A DNA stretch of 64,000 bases, taken from the NCBI RefSeq assembly GCF_038967635.1, contig NZ_CP152413.1, positions 1,488,001 through 1,552,000 on the forward strand, in the 5' to 3' direction. This DNA is from Bradyrhizobium sp. B124 (lineage in GTDB: Bacteria; Pseudomonadota; Alphaproteobacteria; Rhizobiales; Xanthobacteraceae). The number at the start of each line of letters is the position of its first letter. Position 1 is the stretch's first letter. Below, piece by piece: positions 1-8,278 of this stretch. The translations under genes were made by a program, and so were the position numbers. The notes below the pieces were generated by a model. That model was given only the letters and a program-made list of their open reading frames with translations, made no database searches and was not told the origin of the DNA.

Positions 1-1344
1 GTCGCCGCGACCATGAACCTTGAGGAATTGCAGGAGCAGCGCGCGACCTTCGTCAAGGCGGTGCAGGACGCGGTCGGCGCCGACATCCAGAACAACGGCC
101 TCGAGCTTGAATCGGTGTCGCTGACCCGGCTCGACCAGAGCGACATCAAGCACTTCAATCCGAGCAATTTCTTCGACGCACACGGCCTCACCACCCTGAC
201 CAAGATCACCAAGGAGCGCGAACAGGAGCGCAACCAGATCGTCCGCACCACCGAGGTCAATATCGCCCAGCAGGATCTGGTGGCGCGGCAGACCACGCTG
301 ACGATCGAGAGCACCAAGCGCGAGGCCGAGCTCGCCCAGCAGCGCGACATCGCCAACAAGACCGCCGCGATGCGCGCCCAGACCGCGCAGGTCGAGCAGA
401 CCGCGTTGCAGAACGAAGCCGAGTACCGCATTCAGCAGGAGCTTGCGGTCGCCAACAAGCAGACCGAGGCCAACCAGGCCCGCGACACCCGCAAGATCGA
501 GGCCGATCTCGCCGTCAAGCGCCGCACCACCGAAACCGACCGCGAGCTCCAGATCGTGGCGCAGGAGGCTGCGATCGCGGTCGCCACCAAGAGCAAGGAG
601 CAATCGGAAGCCCAGACCATCGCCGAGACCGCACGCGCACTCGCGATCGCAGCCGAGGAAAAGGTCACCACCGCCCGCGCCACCGAGGTCGCCGAGCGCG
701 ACAAGATCATCAACGTGATCGCCGCGCGCAAGGTCGCCGAGACCAATGCGATGCCGATCACGGTGATGGCGGAGGCCGAAAAGCAGGCTGCAGCCAACAA
801 GGCCGAGGCCACCAACGTGCTGGCGAAAGCCGACGCCAACGCAGCCACCACCCGCGCCGCCGGCGTCAAGGCGCTCGGCCAGGCTGAAGCGGAAGTCGCG
901 ACGTTGAAGGCCGAGGCGCGCAACAAGCTGAGCGCCGACATGATTGCCTACGATCTCAACCTCGCGCGGATCAACGTGATCCCGAGCGCGCTCGCCGAGG
1001 CGGTGAAGCCGATCGAGAAGATCTCCGACATCCGGATCTTCGACACCGGCAGCATGCTGGGCCGCGGCGGCACCAACGGCCATGCCAACGGCAATGGCGG
1101 TCTCGGGCTCGGCGACGGCCTCGCCGCGCAGTTGCTGTCGGTCTCGGCGTTCAAGCCGATGATCGACAAGATCCTCTCGGAGGCAGGCTTCCCGGCCGGC
1201 CCCGATGCGCTCACCAGCCTGACCAGCGCGCTGGCGCAGCGCAAGACGGAGGTTACTCCGGCGCCTGCGGTCAGCGACGACAGCCGGCCCGCGACGTTGG
1301 TCGGCACCATCACCGGTCAGCTCGCTCCGGGGCCCACACCGTGA
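1..1344 (+). CDS. Flotillin / YqiK-like membrane scaffold protein (5' end missing)
   Basis: The 3' part of a flotillin-family gene; the reading frame is open to the first base of the window (VAATMNLEEL), so the N-terminal membrane anchor and most of the SPFH (prohibitin-like) domain lie upstream. About 447 residues remain. A short end of the SPFH domain is followed by a long Ala/Glu/Lys-rich coiled coil (roughly residues 70-310 of the visible part) with many AEA, KAEA and AARKVAE segments, then a Gly/Asn-rich linker and a C-terminal tail. Flotillins oligomerise at the inner membrane and organise membrane domains. The internal ATG at 13 is not a convincing start because the homologous sequence continues upstream. 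A Rho-independent terminator follows the stop. Confidence 0.85.
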   Translation, partial: VAATMNLEELQEQRATFVKAVQDAVGADIQNNGLELESVSLTRLDQSDIKHFNPSNFFDAHGLTTLTKITKEREQERNQIVRTTEVNIAQQDLVARQTTLTIESTKREAELAQQRDIANKTAAMRAQTAQVEQTALQNEAEYRIQQELAVANKQTEANQARDTRKIEADLAVKRRTTETDRELQIVAQEAAIAVATKSKEQSEAQTIAETARALAIAAEEKVTTARATEVAERDKIINVIAARKVAETNAMPITVMAEAEKQAAANKAEATNVLAKADANAATTRAAGVKALGQAEAEVATLKAEARNKLSADMIAYDLNLARINVIPSALAEAVKPIEKISDIRIFDTGSMLGRGGTNGHANGNGGLGLGDGLAAQLLSVSAFKPMIDKILSEAGFPAGPDALTSLTSALAQRKTEVTPAPAVSDDSRPATLVGTITGQLAPGPTP

Positions 1345-1372
1345 TGGTGTGACCGCGCTCTGCTATCAGTGA

Positions 1373-1405
1373 CAAGGCCCGCCTCTCACGGCGGGCCTTG
1401 TTTTT
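1373..1405 (+). terminator. Rho-independent terminator of the flotillin gene
   Basis: A perfect 11-bp stem (CAAGGCCCGCC at 1373-1383 pairing with GGCGGGCCTTG at 1390-1400), a 6-nt loop and a run of five T. It begins 28 nt after the flotillin stop codon. Confidence 0.9.
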
Positions 1406-1486
1406 GGCGTTGTCGGGAAACGGGTGGGATCGGGCGTCTTCCAATCACACACTATGGCCAGATCGAATTTCCCTGAGGATTCTGCC

Positions 1487-2728
1487 ATGTCCGCCGATAC
1501 GCCGCGCCTGCCCGCCACCTTCAATCGCCTGGCCTGGTCCAACCTCGCCGCGCAATCGGCCGAGCAGATTGCGCTTGCCGCCGCCCCCATCGTCGCCGTG
1601 CTGGTGCTCGGCGTCGGCGAAGGCCAGACCGGCCTGTTGCAGACCGCACTGACGCTGCCGTTCATCCTGTTTGCAATTCCCGCCGGCCTGCTGGCCGACC
1701 GCGTGTCGCGGCGCTGGGTGATGGCGGGCTCCGAGGCACTACGCGCCGCCGCACTTGCCGCGATCCTGCTGTTGCTGTGGTTCGGCGCGATGACCTTGCC
1801 GATGCTCGCCTTGCTCGGCTTCATCGCGGTCTGCGGCACGGTTGCATACAGCGTCGCAGCTCCTGCGCTGGTCCCGTCGCTCGTGACCTCGCAGCAGTTG
1901 CCGGCCGCGAATGCCCGTATCGAACTTGCGCGCACCGTCGCATTTGCCAGCGGACCCGCGCTCGGCGGCGTGCTGGTCGGCTGGGTCGGCGCTGCGCCCG
2001 CATTCGGCTTTGCCGCGGCGCTGTCGGCGATCGCGGTCGTGCTGCTCGCCGGCATCTACGAGCCGGCACGCCAGCCTGCCCCGCGGCGTCATCCGATGCA
2101 GGACATCAAGGAAGGCGCGGCCTTCGTGATGCATCACGCCTTGCTGCGGCCGGTGTTCATCACCCAGTTCATCTTCAACACGGCATCGTTCCTGCTGCTC
2201 GCCGTGTTCGTGCCGTATGCGGTGCGCCATCTCGGGCTCAGCGCCACCGGTGTCGGTACGACGCTCGCGATGTACGGGGTCGGCATGGTGGTCGGCGCGC
2301 TGTTCGCAACCCGCGTGATGAAGCGGCTGGCGTTCGGCACCGTGATCGGGCTCGGCCCGGTCACCGGCCTCGTCGCCTCACTCGTAATGGCGCTGACCAC
2401 CTGGATTGCGACGCCGCTGCTCGCGGGCCTCGGCTTCTTCCTGCTCGGCGTCGGCCCGATCCTGTGGGTGATCTCGACCACCACGCTGCGGCAGTCGGTG
2501 ACGCCGCCGTCGCTGCTCGGCCGCGTCTCGGCGATCAACATCATGAGCTACGGCGCCCGGCCGCTCGGCTCCGCACTCGGCGCCGTCGTCGGTGGCCTCT
2601 ACGGCGCCGAAGCCTGCCTTTACCTCGCCGCTGCGATCTTCGCCGTCCAGGCGCTGGTGATCCTGATGTCGCCCGCGGTGTCGCTGAGGCGTCAGCCTGA
2701 CATGGTCGGCGAACCGGTGCGGTGCTAG
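1487..2728 (+). CDS. MFS transporter, EntS/MFS_3-type exporter
   Basis: A 413-residue major facilitator protein with about 12 hydrophobic segments. The loop after the second helix carries the MFS motif LLADRVSRRW, and the mid-protein loop is basic (EPARQPAPRRHP). The N-terminus (FNRLAWSNLAAQSAEQIALA) and the cap of the C-terminal half resemble the enterobactin-exporter-like MFS_3 group, so an inner-membrane drug or metabolite exporter is likely; the substrate is unknown. I chose ATG 1487 over the longer in-frame start at 1424 because TGAGGA lies 7 nt upstream and the N-terminus then fits the family. It is a single gene, followed by a palindromic repeat. Confidence 0.85.
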   Translation: MSADTPRLPATFNRLAWSNLAAQSAEQIALAAAPIVAVLVLGVGEGQTGLLQTALTLPFILFAIPAGLLADRVSRRWVMAGSEALRAAALAAILLLLWFGAMTLPMLALLGFIAVCGTVAYSVAAPALVPSLVTSQQLPAANARIELARTVAFASGPALGGVLVGWVGAAPAFGFAAALSAIAVVLLAGIYEPARQPAPRRHPMQDIKEGAAFVMHHALLRPVFITQFIFNTASFLLLAVFVPYAVRHLGLSATGVGTTLAMYGVGMVVGALFATRVMKRLAFGTVIGLGPVTGLVASLVMALTTWIATPLLAGLGFFLLGVGPILWVISTTTLRQSVTPPSLLGRVSAINIMSYGARPLGSALGAVVGGLYGAEACLYLAAAIFAVQALVILMSPAVSLRRQPDMVGEPVRC

Positions 2729-2741
2729 TCTCGCCCCTCAA

Positions 2742-2827
2742 CGTCATTGCGAGCGAAGCGAAGCAATCCATTCCCCCGCTTGTGAGGACATGGATTGCTT
2801 CGCTTCGCTGTGCTCCTCGCAATGACG
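2742..2827. repeat. REP-like palindromic element between convergent genes
   Basis: A long imperfect palindrome. Outer arms CGTCATTGCGAG (2742-2753) and CTCGCAATGACG (2816-2827); inner arms around 2754-2770 and 2791-2808 read GAAGCAATCCA / TGGATTGCTTC. It lies between the MFS gene and the cyclase gene, which converge on it. Elements of this type are common between genes in Bradyrhizobium; it may also end transcription. Confidence 0.85.
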
Positions 2828-2837
2828 GGGAGAGAGA

Positions 2838-4091
2838 TCAGCTCGCCAGATAGCGCTCGTACTTGCCGCCGACGACCTCGTCGGCGGTAACGGCCGGATC
2901 CAGCGTATAGAGATCCTGCGCATGGCTGATGCCGCGCAAGGCGAAGCGGCCGGTGGAGACCAGATAGTTGCGGCCGGCGGCGTCGAGGCCGGTGCGGAAA
3001 TCGGTCGAGGTCAGCAATTCGCGGTCGACCGAGGCGCACATCGAGGCAATCCGGCTGACCTCGTTGACGGCGGGCCCGACCACCGTGAAGTCCAGCCGGT
3101 CCTCGCTGCCGATATTGCCGTAGAAGACCTCACCGACATGGAGGCCGACATAGGCCGTGGTGGTCGGCCGGCTCTCGTTCTCGCGACGATCGTTCAGCAC
3201 GCGGATGTTATGGCGGAATCTGTGCTCGGCGCGCAGTGCCGCGCGCCTGGCGCTTGCCATGTTCTCGCCGGTGAACATCGCGAGCACGCCGTCACCGATC
3301 AGCTTCAATACTTCGCCGCCGGCATCATGGATCGCGTCGATCGAGGCCTGCGCATAGTCGTTGAGGAACGGGATGATCTCGTCCGGACCGATGCGCTCGC
3401 TGATCGCGGTCGAGCCGCGCACGTCGGAGTACCACAGCACAGCCTTGATCTTCTCGGTGATGCCGCGCTGCATGCGCCCGCGCAGCACCTGCTCCGCCGT
3501 CTCGCGGCCGAGATAGACCCGTCCGAGCGTGCGGGCGATCTCGACCTGGGCGGCCGATTTGATCGCGAGCCCGAGCACCGGCACCAGGTCGCGCAGCGCC
3601 GACATATGGTTCTCGTCGAAGCCATCCGAACGGCGGGTGGTGTAGTAGGAGTAGAAGCAGTCCATCTCGCCGATCGTGCCGGCCTCGCCGAAGCGATGCA
3701 CGAAGGCGGCGAAGTGTTTGTGGCCCTTCTCGGCGAGCTCACCGATCATTGAAAAATCGTGCGAGCCGTTGAGATCGATCACCATCTCGTCATGGCCGTT
3801 TTCGAGCATGTGATGGAACGCCGACCGCCGCCAGTTCTGGCTGGCCTCGCCGCTGCTGGTCGAGCCGTATTCGAAGATGTCGGCCTCGTTGCTCTCGCCG
3901 TCGTTCCAGCGGAAGCCGCGTCCCTCGAAGATCGGATGCAGGGTGTCGATGAAGACGATCGCCCGCGACAACGGCATGCCGGCCGCCCGGCAGCGCTCGC
4001 AGAAGCCGCGCAGCAGGTCGTTTTCCGGCAGGCCGGTCAGACCCTGGCGGACCAGCCAATTCATCAGGCGCAAACGGGGCGTCAGTTCCAT
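2838..4091 (-). CDS. Class III adenylate/guanylate cyclase with unknown N-terminal sensory domain
   Basis: About 417 residues from the preferred start MELTPRLRL (an ATG 7 codons upstream, at 4112, is also possible). The C-terminal half is a class III nucleotidyl cyclase: LWYSDVRGSTAISERIG holds the first metal-binding Asp, GGEVLKLIGDGVLAMF the second, and VGLHVGEVFYGNIGSEDRLDFTVVG the later conserved strand. The product would be cAMP or, less likely, cGMP. The N-terminal ~200 residues have no transmembrane segment and look like a cytoplasmic sensory domain common in rhizobial cyclases, ligand unknown. It is monocistronic, with no obvious partner gene beside it. Confidence 0.85.
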   Translation of the reverse strand: MELTPRLRLMNWLVRQGLTGLPENDLLRGFCERCRAAGMPLSRAIVFIDTLHPIFEGRGFRWNDGESNEADIFEYGSTSSGEASQNWRRSAFHHMLENGHDEMVIDLNGSHDFSMIGELAEKGHKHFAAFVHRFGEAGTIGEMDCFYSYYTTRRSDGFDENHMSALRDLVPVLGLAIKSAAQVEIARTLGRVYLGRETAEQVLRGRMQRGITEKIKAVLWYSDVRGSTAISERIGPDEIIPFLNDYAQASIDAIHDAGGEVLKLIGDGVLAMFTGENMASARRAALRAEHRFRHNIRVLNDRRENESRPTTTAYVGLHVGEVFYGNIGSEDRLDFTVVGPAVNEVSRIASMCASVDRELLTSTDFRTGLDAAGRNYLVSTGRFALRGISHAQDLYTLDPAVTADEVVGGKYERYLAS

Positions 4092-4266
4092 ACGTAGGAT
4101 TATGCCGGGCAATTGGTGCGGGAGGAAGGGCTGGTCGTCGCGTGACAGATGCGGACGCTAGTCCAGTATTGCAAGGCCGCCCGCCTCGCCATTTTCGGGC
4201 GGAACGATGCCGCCGAACGGCGGCGATTCCGCTTCCCTTTGCCCCGGCCTTCGCGCAAAAGGGCGC

Positions 4267-4458
4267 ATGGATAACGACGCCGGCCAGCCGAATCCGATCC
4301 GACGCCTCATGCGATGGGCGATCACCCCGCCGCAATCCTATGGGGTCTATCTGGCCGGCATCATCCTAGTCTACGCCCTGTCGTTCTACGCCGGCACGAT
4401 GAAGCCGAAGCACGCGCCCGCCCCGCCGGTGACCGCGCCGTCCGCCCCGCACAGCTGA
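4267..4458 (+). CDS. Small single-span membrane protein
   Basis: A 63-residue protein starting MDNDAGQPNPIRR. It has one transmembrane segment (YGVYLAGIILVYALSFYAG) and a Lys/Pro/Ala-rich tail. Its TGA stop (4456-4458) directly abuts the stop codon of the convergent DMT exporter gene (4459). It has no recognisable domain. A longer in-frame start at 4207 would add an atypical N-terminus, so I prefer 4267. Function unknown. Confidence 0.6.
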   Translation: MDNDAGQPNPIRRLMRWAITPPQSYGVYLAGIILVYALSFYAGTMKPKHAPAPPVTAPSAPHS

Positions 4459-5349
4459 TCAGGCTGGTTTGGTCGCGATCCAGATTCCAGCGAAGACGGC
4501 GATCAGACCGACCACCAGATTGGTCGTGATCGGCTCGCCGACCAGCTGCTTGGCCAGCAGCCCGGCGGCGATCGGATTGACCGTCATGGTGTTGGCGACA
4601 CGGGTCGGTGAGGCCCGCTCGAGCGCCAGCACCCACAGGATGAAGGCCAGCGCGCCGCCAGCTATCCCGAGATAGAGCCCCGCGATCCACTGCGATGGAC
4701 CGAAATCGCGCAGCGTCGCCAGGCTGCCGGTGAACGCCCCTACCGCCACGAGCGCCGCCGCGCCCGCGCCCATGCCCACCGTGAGGAAGCCGAGCGCGCT
4801 TGAGCGGCGGATGAACGGTCGCGACAGCACGTTGTAGAACGCCATGCAGAGCACCGCGGCGGCCATGATCAGTTCGCCGCGCCATGCACCCGCCGGCGCC
4901 GCCGACAGCCCGGATGCCAGCGCGGCGGCCACGCCGAGCACCGCAATTGAAACTCCGATCGATTTGCGCATCGTCAGCGGCTCGATGCCAAGCAAGGCAC
5001 CGACCACCATGGTCGAGAGCGGCAACGTCGCGAGCGCAAGGCTGGCGCGCGCCGCCGTCGTGTAGGACATCGCGATGTTATAGAGCACGAAGAACACGCC
5101 GAAGAAGGCTATGCCGAGCGCAGCGACCGCCGGCAGATCCTCGCGCGGCGGCCACTTCGCCCCGAGCAGGAGCGCGGCGGGAAGCACGCAGAGAAAGCCG
5201 ATCGCCCAGCGCAGGATCGCAAGGGTGATCGGATCAGCATTGCCTGCCAGGTAACGCGTGATCGCCGCCGCCGTGCCGCCGAGGCAGCTCGAGACCAGTG
5301 CAATCGCGACGCCGATCCACTCGCCCATCCCGGTCCCCATGCGTTTCAT
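4459..5349 (-). CDS. DMT superfamily (EamA) transporter
   Basis: About 296 residues with ten hydrophobic helices arranged as two EamA repeats, the usual length for the family. The first repeat begins GGTAAAITRYLAG and the second follows LSAAPAGAW. Proteins of this family export amino acids or other small metabolites across the inner membrane; the substrate is not evident. The start is uncertain: Met codons at 5349, 5340 and 5328 all precede the first helix, while the ATG at 5409 would overlap the divergent regulator gene. The divergent XRE regulator at 5408 is the probable controller of this exporter. Confidence 0.82.
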   Translation of the reverse strand: MKRMGTGMGEWIGVAIALVSSCLGGTAAAITRYLAGNADPITLAILRWAIGFLCVLPAALLLGAKWPPREDLPAVAALGIAFFGVFFVLYNIAMSYTTAARASLALATLPLSTMVVGALLGIEPLTMRKSIGVSIAVLGVAAALASGLSAAPAGAWRGELIMAAAVLCMAFYNVLSRPFIRRSSALGFLTVGMGAGAAALVAVGAFTGSLATLRDFGPSQWIAGLYLGIAGGALAFILWVLALERASPTRVANTMTVNPIAAGLLAKQLVGEPITTNLVVGLIAVFAGIWIATKPA

Positions 5350-5390
5350 GCTCGCTTGTGGCATCTTGCCCGGCGAGACCATTCCGGCAA

Positions 5391-5401
5391 CTACCTGGTA
5401 G
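5391..5401. promoter_or_regulatory. Candidate operator between exporter and XRE regulator
   Basis: The 11-bp palindrome CTACCTGGTAG lies 7 bp before the XRE start codon and between the two divergent genes, where an autoregulatory site would be expected. This is inference from position and symmetry only. Confidence 0.35.
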
Positions 5402-5407
5402 GTATTC

Positions 5408-6229
5408 ATGTCGCAGCAGCGCGATTTTGCAGCCAGCCTGCGCTGGTGCCGGCAGCGCAAGGGCCACTCGCAGCTCGAGCTCGCCGGACGCGCGGATATT
5501 TCGCAGCGCCATCTGAGCTTCCTCGAGCTCGGCCGCGCCGCACCGAGCCGCGACATGGTGATCCGGCTCGCCGCGGCGCTCGACGTGCCGCTGCGGCAGC
5601 AGAACGCGCTGCTGGTCGCGGCCGGCTTCGCGCCGGTGTGGCGGCAAACCGATCTTGCCGCGCCCGAGCTCGCCCAGATCCGTTACGCACTCGATTTCAT
5701 ATTGGCGCAGCAGGAGCCCTTCGCTGCGGTCGTGGTTGACCGGCACTGGAATCTGCTGCTCGCCAATGCGGGCGCCGGGCGGCTGGTAGAATTCCTGGTC
5801 GGGCCGCTGGCGCCCGGCACGCCCATCAATCTCGCCGATGCACTGGTCGCGCCAAGCGTGCTGCGGCCCTGGCTCACCAACTGGACCGAGGTGGCGGCCT
5901 ACTTCGTCCGCAGCGTCGAGGCCGATGCCGCCGCCGACGGCACCAGCGCGACGGCTGACTTGCTCAAGCGCCTCTTGGCCTATGGCGGCGTCGAGGCTGC
6001 GTTGGCCGCGCCGCCCGCGGCGCCCGTGTCCGGACCGGTGCTGCCGATGCTGTTCCGCAAGGGCGACGTCCGCCTCCAGCTGTTCACCACCATCGCGACG
6101 CTGGGAACCCCCCAGGACGTCACGTTGCAGGAGCTGCGCATCGAAAGCTTCTTTCCGATGGACGAAGAGACCGCGCAGATTTTTCGAAACTGGTCGAAAG
6201 CGCGCGGCCCCGAAGCCGTTCAGTCATAG
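5408..6229 (+). CDS. XRE-family transcriptional regulator with MmyB-like ligand domain
   Basis: A 273-residue protein. Residues ~8-65 form an XRE helix-turn-helix (LRWCRQRKGHSQLELAGRAD, then ISQRHLSFLELGRAAPS). Residues ~85-265 match the MmyB-like ligand-binding domain (VVVDRHWNLLLANAGAG is a recognisable core). It is divergent from the EamA exporter and probably controls it and itself. Its stop overlaps the convergent lactonase gene by 10 bp. Confidence 0.85.
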   Translation: MSQQRDFAASLRWCRQRKGHSQLELAGRADISQRHLSFLELGRAAPSRDMVIRLAAALDVPLRQQNALLVAAGFAPVWRQTDLAAPELAQIRYALDFILAQQEPFAAVVVDRHWNLLLANAGAGRLVEFLVGPLAPGTPINLADALVAPSVLRPWLTNWTEVAAYFVRSVEADAAADGTSATADLLKRLLAYGGVEAALAAPPAAPVSGPVLPMLFRKGDVRLQLFTTIATLGTPQDVTLQELRIESFFPMDEETAQIFRNWSKARGPEAVQS

Positions 6230-7047
6230 AAGTCCGGCGACAGCTTCAGCCCGTCGCGCTGGGCCTTGTCGTGGTTGATCCAGAGCTGCGCCTTCTCCTT
6301 CGTCAGCGTGTCGGCGATCTTCTGCATCGAGGCCAGCGTCTGCTCCTTGCTGGCATTCAGGCTCGGCACGCGCCGATTGTCCCAATTGTCCCTGAAGTGA
6401 ACCGCATCGCCGGTCAGCACGACCGCGCCGGTGTTCGGCAGCTTCACCAGCAGCGACTGGTGGCCGGGCGTGTGGCCCGGCGTCGACAGGATGGTGACGC
6501 TGCCGTCGCCGAACACGTCGCGGTCGCCGTCGAGTTTCGTCACGGGATGCTCGGGCTTGAAGCGTGGCGCGTTGTTGGCGCCGGGCCATTCATACTCCGC
6601 CTTCTGCACATACAGCATCGCGGCCGGGAACAGCTCGACATTGCCGATGTGATCGGGATGGGTATGCGAGACGGCGATCGCCTTGACGTCCGACGGCTTC
6701 ACCCCGATCTGCTCGAGCTGCGCGGCCAGCGTCTTCGGCCGCCGCCAGGTCACGGCCTTGGGATCGGCAGGCGCAAGACCATTCGGCATCGCCGCCACCG
6801 CATCGGGAATGCCGGTGTCCCACAGGAACCAGCCCTGCGCGTGCTTGATCAGATAGCAATTGTCGACGAAATCCATCGACTTGCCTTCATTAACGCCGGG
6901 CGACCAGCGTGAGATGTCGCCGGCAACGCCTTCGCCGCAGTTGAGGATGTAGAGCCGCTCGACGCCTGTTTTCGCCGGCTCAGCGTCTGCCTGCGACGTC
7001 GCGCCCACGAGCCAGAGCAACATCGCAAGACCGATTGCCTTCTTCAC
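6220..7047 (-). CDS. Secreted metallo-beta-lactamase-fold hydrolase, N-acyl homoserine lactonase type
   Basis: The fold is a binuclear-zinc hydrolase: SHTHPDHIGN is the HxHxDH motif, TPGHTPGHQSL carries the next His, and TGDAVHF the bridging Asp. The overall order matches the AHL-lactonase (AttM/AiiA-like) family, which opens the lactone ring of quorum signals. I place the start at GTG 7047: GGAGGG lies 4 nt upstream, and the product then begins with a clean signal peptide (MKKAIGLAMLLWLVGATSQADA). The ATG at 7059 has no such site, because the same GGAGGG falls inside its coding sequence. Periplasmic location is therefore likely; substrate is inferred from the family only. Confidence 0.8.
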   Translation of the reverse strand: MKKAIGLAMLLWLVGATSQADAEPAKTGVERLYILNCGEGVAGDISRWSPGVNEGKSMDFVDNCYLIKHAQGWFLWDTGIPDAVAAMPNGLAPADPKAVTWRRPKTLAAQLEQIGVKPSDVKAIAVSHTHPDHIGNVELFPAAMLYVQKAEYEWPGANNAPRFKPEHPVTKLDGDRDVFGDGSVTILSTPGHTPGHQSLLVKLPNTGAVVLTGDAVHFRDNWDNRRVPSLNASKEQTLASMQKIADTLTKEKAQLWINHDKAQRDGLKLSPDFYD

Positions 7048-7176
7048 GTTGCCCTCCATTGATCGAGCCCGCTTTTTGAACGCGCGCGGCCGCAATGTGC
7101 CGCCTCATCGGCAGGCGTGGAAGACACGGACATGGGTCGATCGATCAATTGAACGCGAGTGAGAGCTCGCCGCGGG

Positions 7177-8163
7177 CTAGACCATTTCCGCCGGCGCCAG
7201 CCGGCAGGTCTCGCTGCTGATCTCGACCTGCAGGGTCGCGTGGTGGATGCTGAATCGCTCCGACAGCTCGGCGCAGACGCGATGCAGGAAGACATCGTCA
7301 TGTCCGCCGGGCCGCACCAGGTGTGCGGTCAACGCCGTCTCGCTGGTGCTCATCGCCCAGATGTGCAAATCGTGCACCTCGGTGACGCCCTCGAGCGCGC
7401 CGAGATAATCCCTCACCCGCTTGAGATCGATGCCCCTCGGCACCGCATCGAGCGCGAGATTGACGCTGTCGCGGGCAAGCTCCCAGCCGCTCAGCAGCAC
7501 CACCACGGCAATCACCAGGCTGATTGCCGGATCGAGCCACTGCCAGCCGGTCGCCATGATCAGCAGCGCGGCGATCACGACGCCGAGCGAGACGCCGGCG
7601 TCCGCCGCCATGTGCAGATAGGCGCCGCGCACGTTGAGGTCGCTGTCGCGGCCGCGCATGAACAGCAGCGCCGTGCCGCCATTGATCAGGATGCCGAGCG
7701 CCGCGACCCAGACCACGGTCCAGCTTGCGACTTCGGCCGGCTCGCGGAAGCGGTTGATCGCCTCGACCGCGATGCCGCCGACCGCAATCAACAGTAGCCC
7801 GGCATTGAACAGCGCCGCCAGGATCGAGGCACGACGATAGCCATAGGTGTGGGTGTCGGTCGGACGCCGGCCGGCCAGCCACGCCCCGCCCCAGGCCAGC
7901 AGCAGCGCGATGACGTCGGAGAGATTGTGAACGGCGTCGGAGACCAGCGCCAGCGAGTTGGCGGAATAGCCGAAGATCAGCTCGGCGATGACGAAGGCAG
8001 TGTTCAGCGACGCGCCGACCGCAAAGGCGGTGCCAAAGCTCGCGGGCGCATGGCTGTGCCCGGCATGGGAATGCCCGGCGTGCGAGTGCCCAGCGTGGGA
8101 ATGTCCCGCGTGGGAATGTCCATGAGAATGACCGCTGTGGTCGTGGTCGTGATTGTGCGCCAT
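7177..8163 (-). CDS. Cation diffusion facilitator (CDF) metal exporter with His-rich N-terminus
   Basis: A 328-residue inner-membrane protein with six transmembrane helices and a cytoplasmic C-terminal domain. Residues 1-39 are almost only Ala, Gly, Ser and His, including five copies of AGHSH, a typical metal-binding leader. Helix 2 carries SDAVHNLSD (H79 and D83 as zinc-type ligands) and helix 5 carries HMAADAGVS, the second HxxxD pair. The family exchanges Zn2+, Co2+ or Cd2+ for protons. It most resembles the CzcD/ZitB/DmeF group; the exact metal cannot be told. No regulator lies beside it. Confidence 0.9.
   Translation of the reverse strand: MAHNHDHDHSGHSHGHSHAGHSHAGHSHAGHSHAGHSHAPASFGTAFAVGASLNTAFVIAELIFGYSANSLALVSDAVHNLSDVIALLLAWGGAWLAGRRPTDTHTYGYRRASILAALFNAGLLLIAVGGIAVEAINRFREPAEVASWTVVWVAALGILINGGTALLFMRGRDSDLNVRGAYLHMAADAGVSLGVVIAALLIMATGWQWLDPAISLVIAVVVLLSGWELARDSVNLALDAVPRGIDLKRVRDYLGALEGVTEVHDLHIWAMSTSETALTAHLVRPGGHDDVFLHRVCAELSERFSIHHATLQVEISSETCRLAPAEMV
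8047..8133. repeat. 15-bp tandem repeat coding for AGHSH units
   Basis: Near-identical 15-nt units in the 5' end of the CDF gene encode the repeated pentapeptide AGHSH. The unit number could vary by slippage. Confidence 0.75.
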
Positions 8164-8231
8164 GGCAACCGTCGCCCGATATCGTTGGCGACGGTTATAG
8201 CGCGGTGAAATGCGGATACTATCACACCGCG

Positions 8232-8275
8232 GCTGTCGAACGGCGGGTTACGGCTTGCGCCTAACCCGCCCTACG
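8232..8275. repeat. Palindromic intergenic repeat (GGCGGGTTA type)
   Basis: GGCGGGTTA at 8242-8250 pairs with TAACCCGCC at 8262-8270, with an inner GGC/GCC pair. It sits between the CDF gene start and the parC stop. A sister element lies at 11425-11487. Confidence 0.8.
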
Positions 8276-8278
8276 CGA

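Noticed and set aside
8047..8133. Short regularly spaced units resembling a CRISPR array
   Set aside because: They are tandem coding repeats (AGHSH) without spacers; the same holds for 30456-30707.
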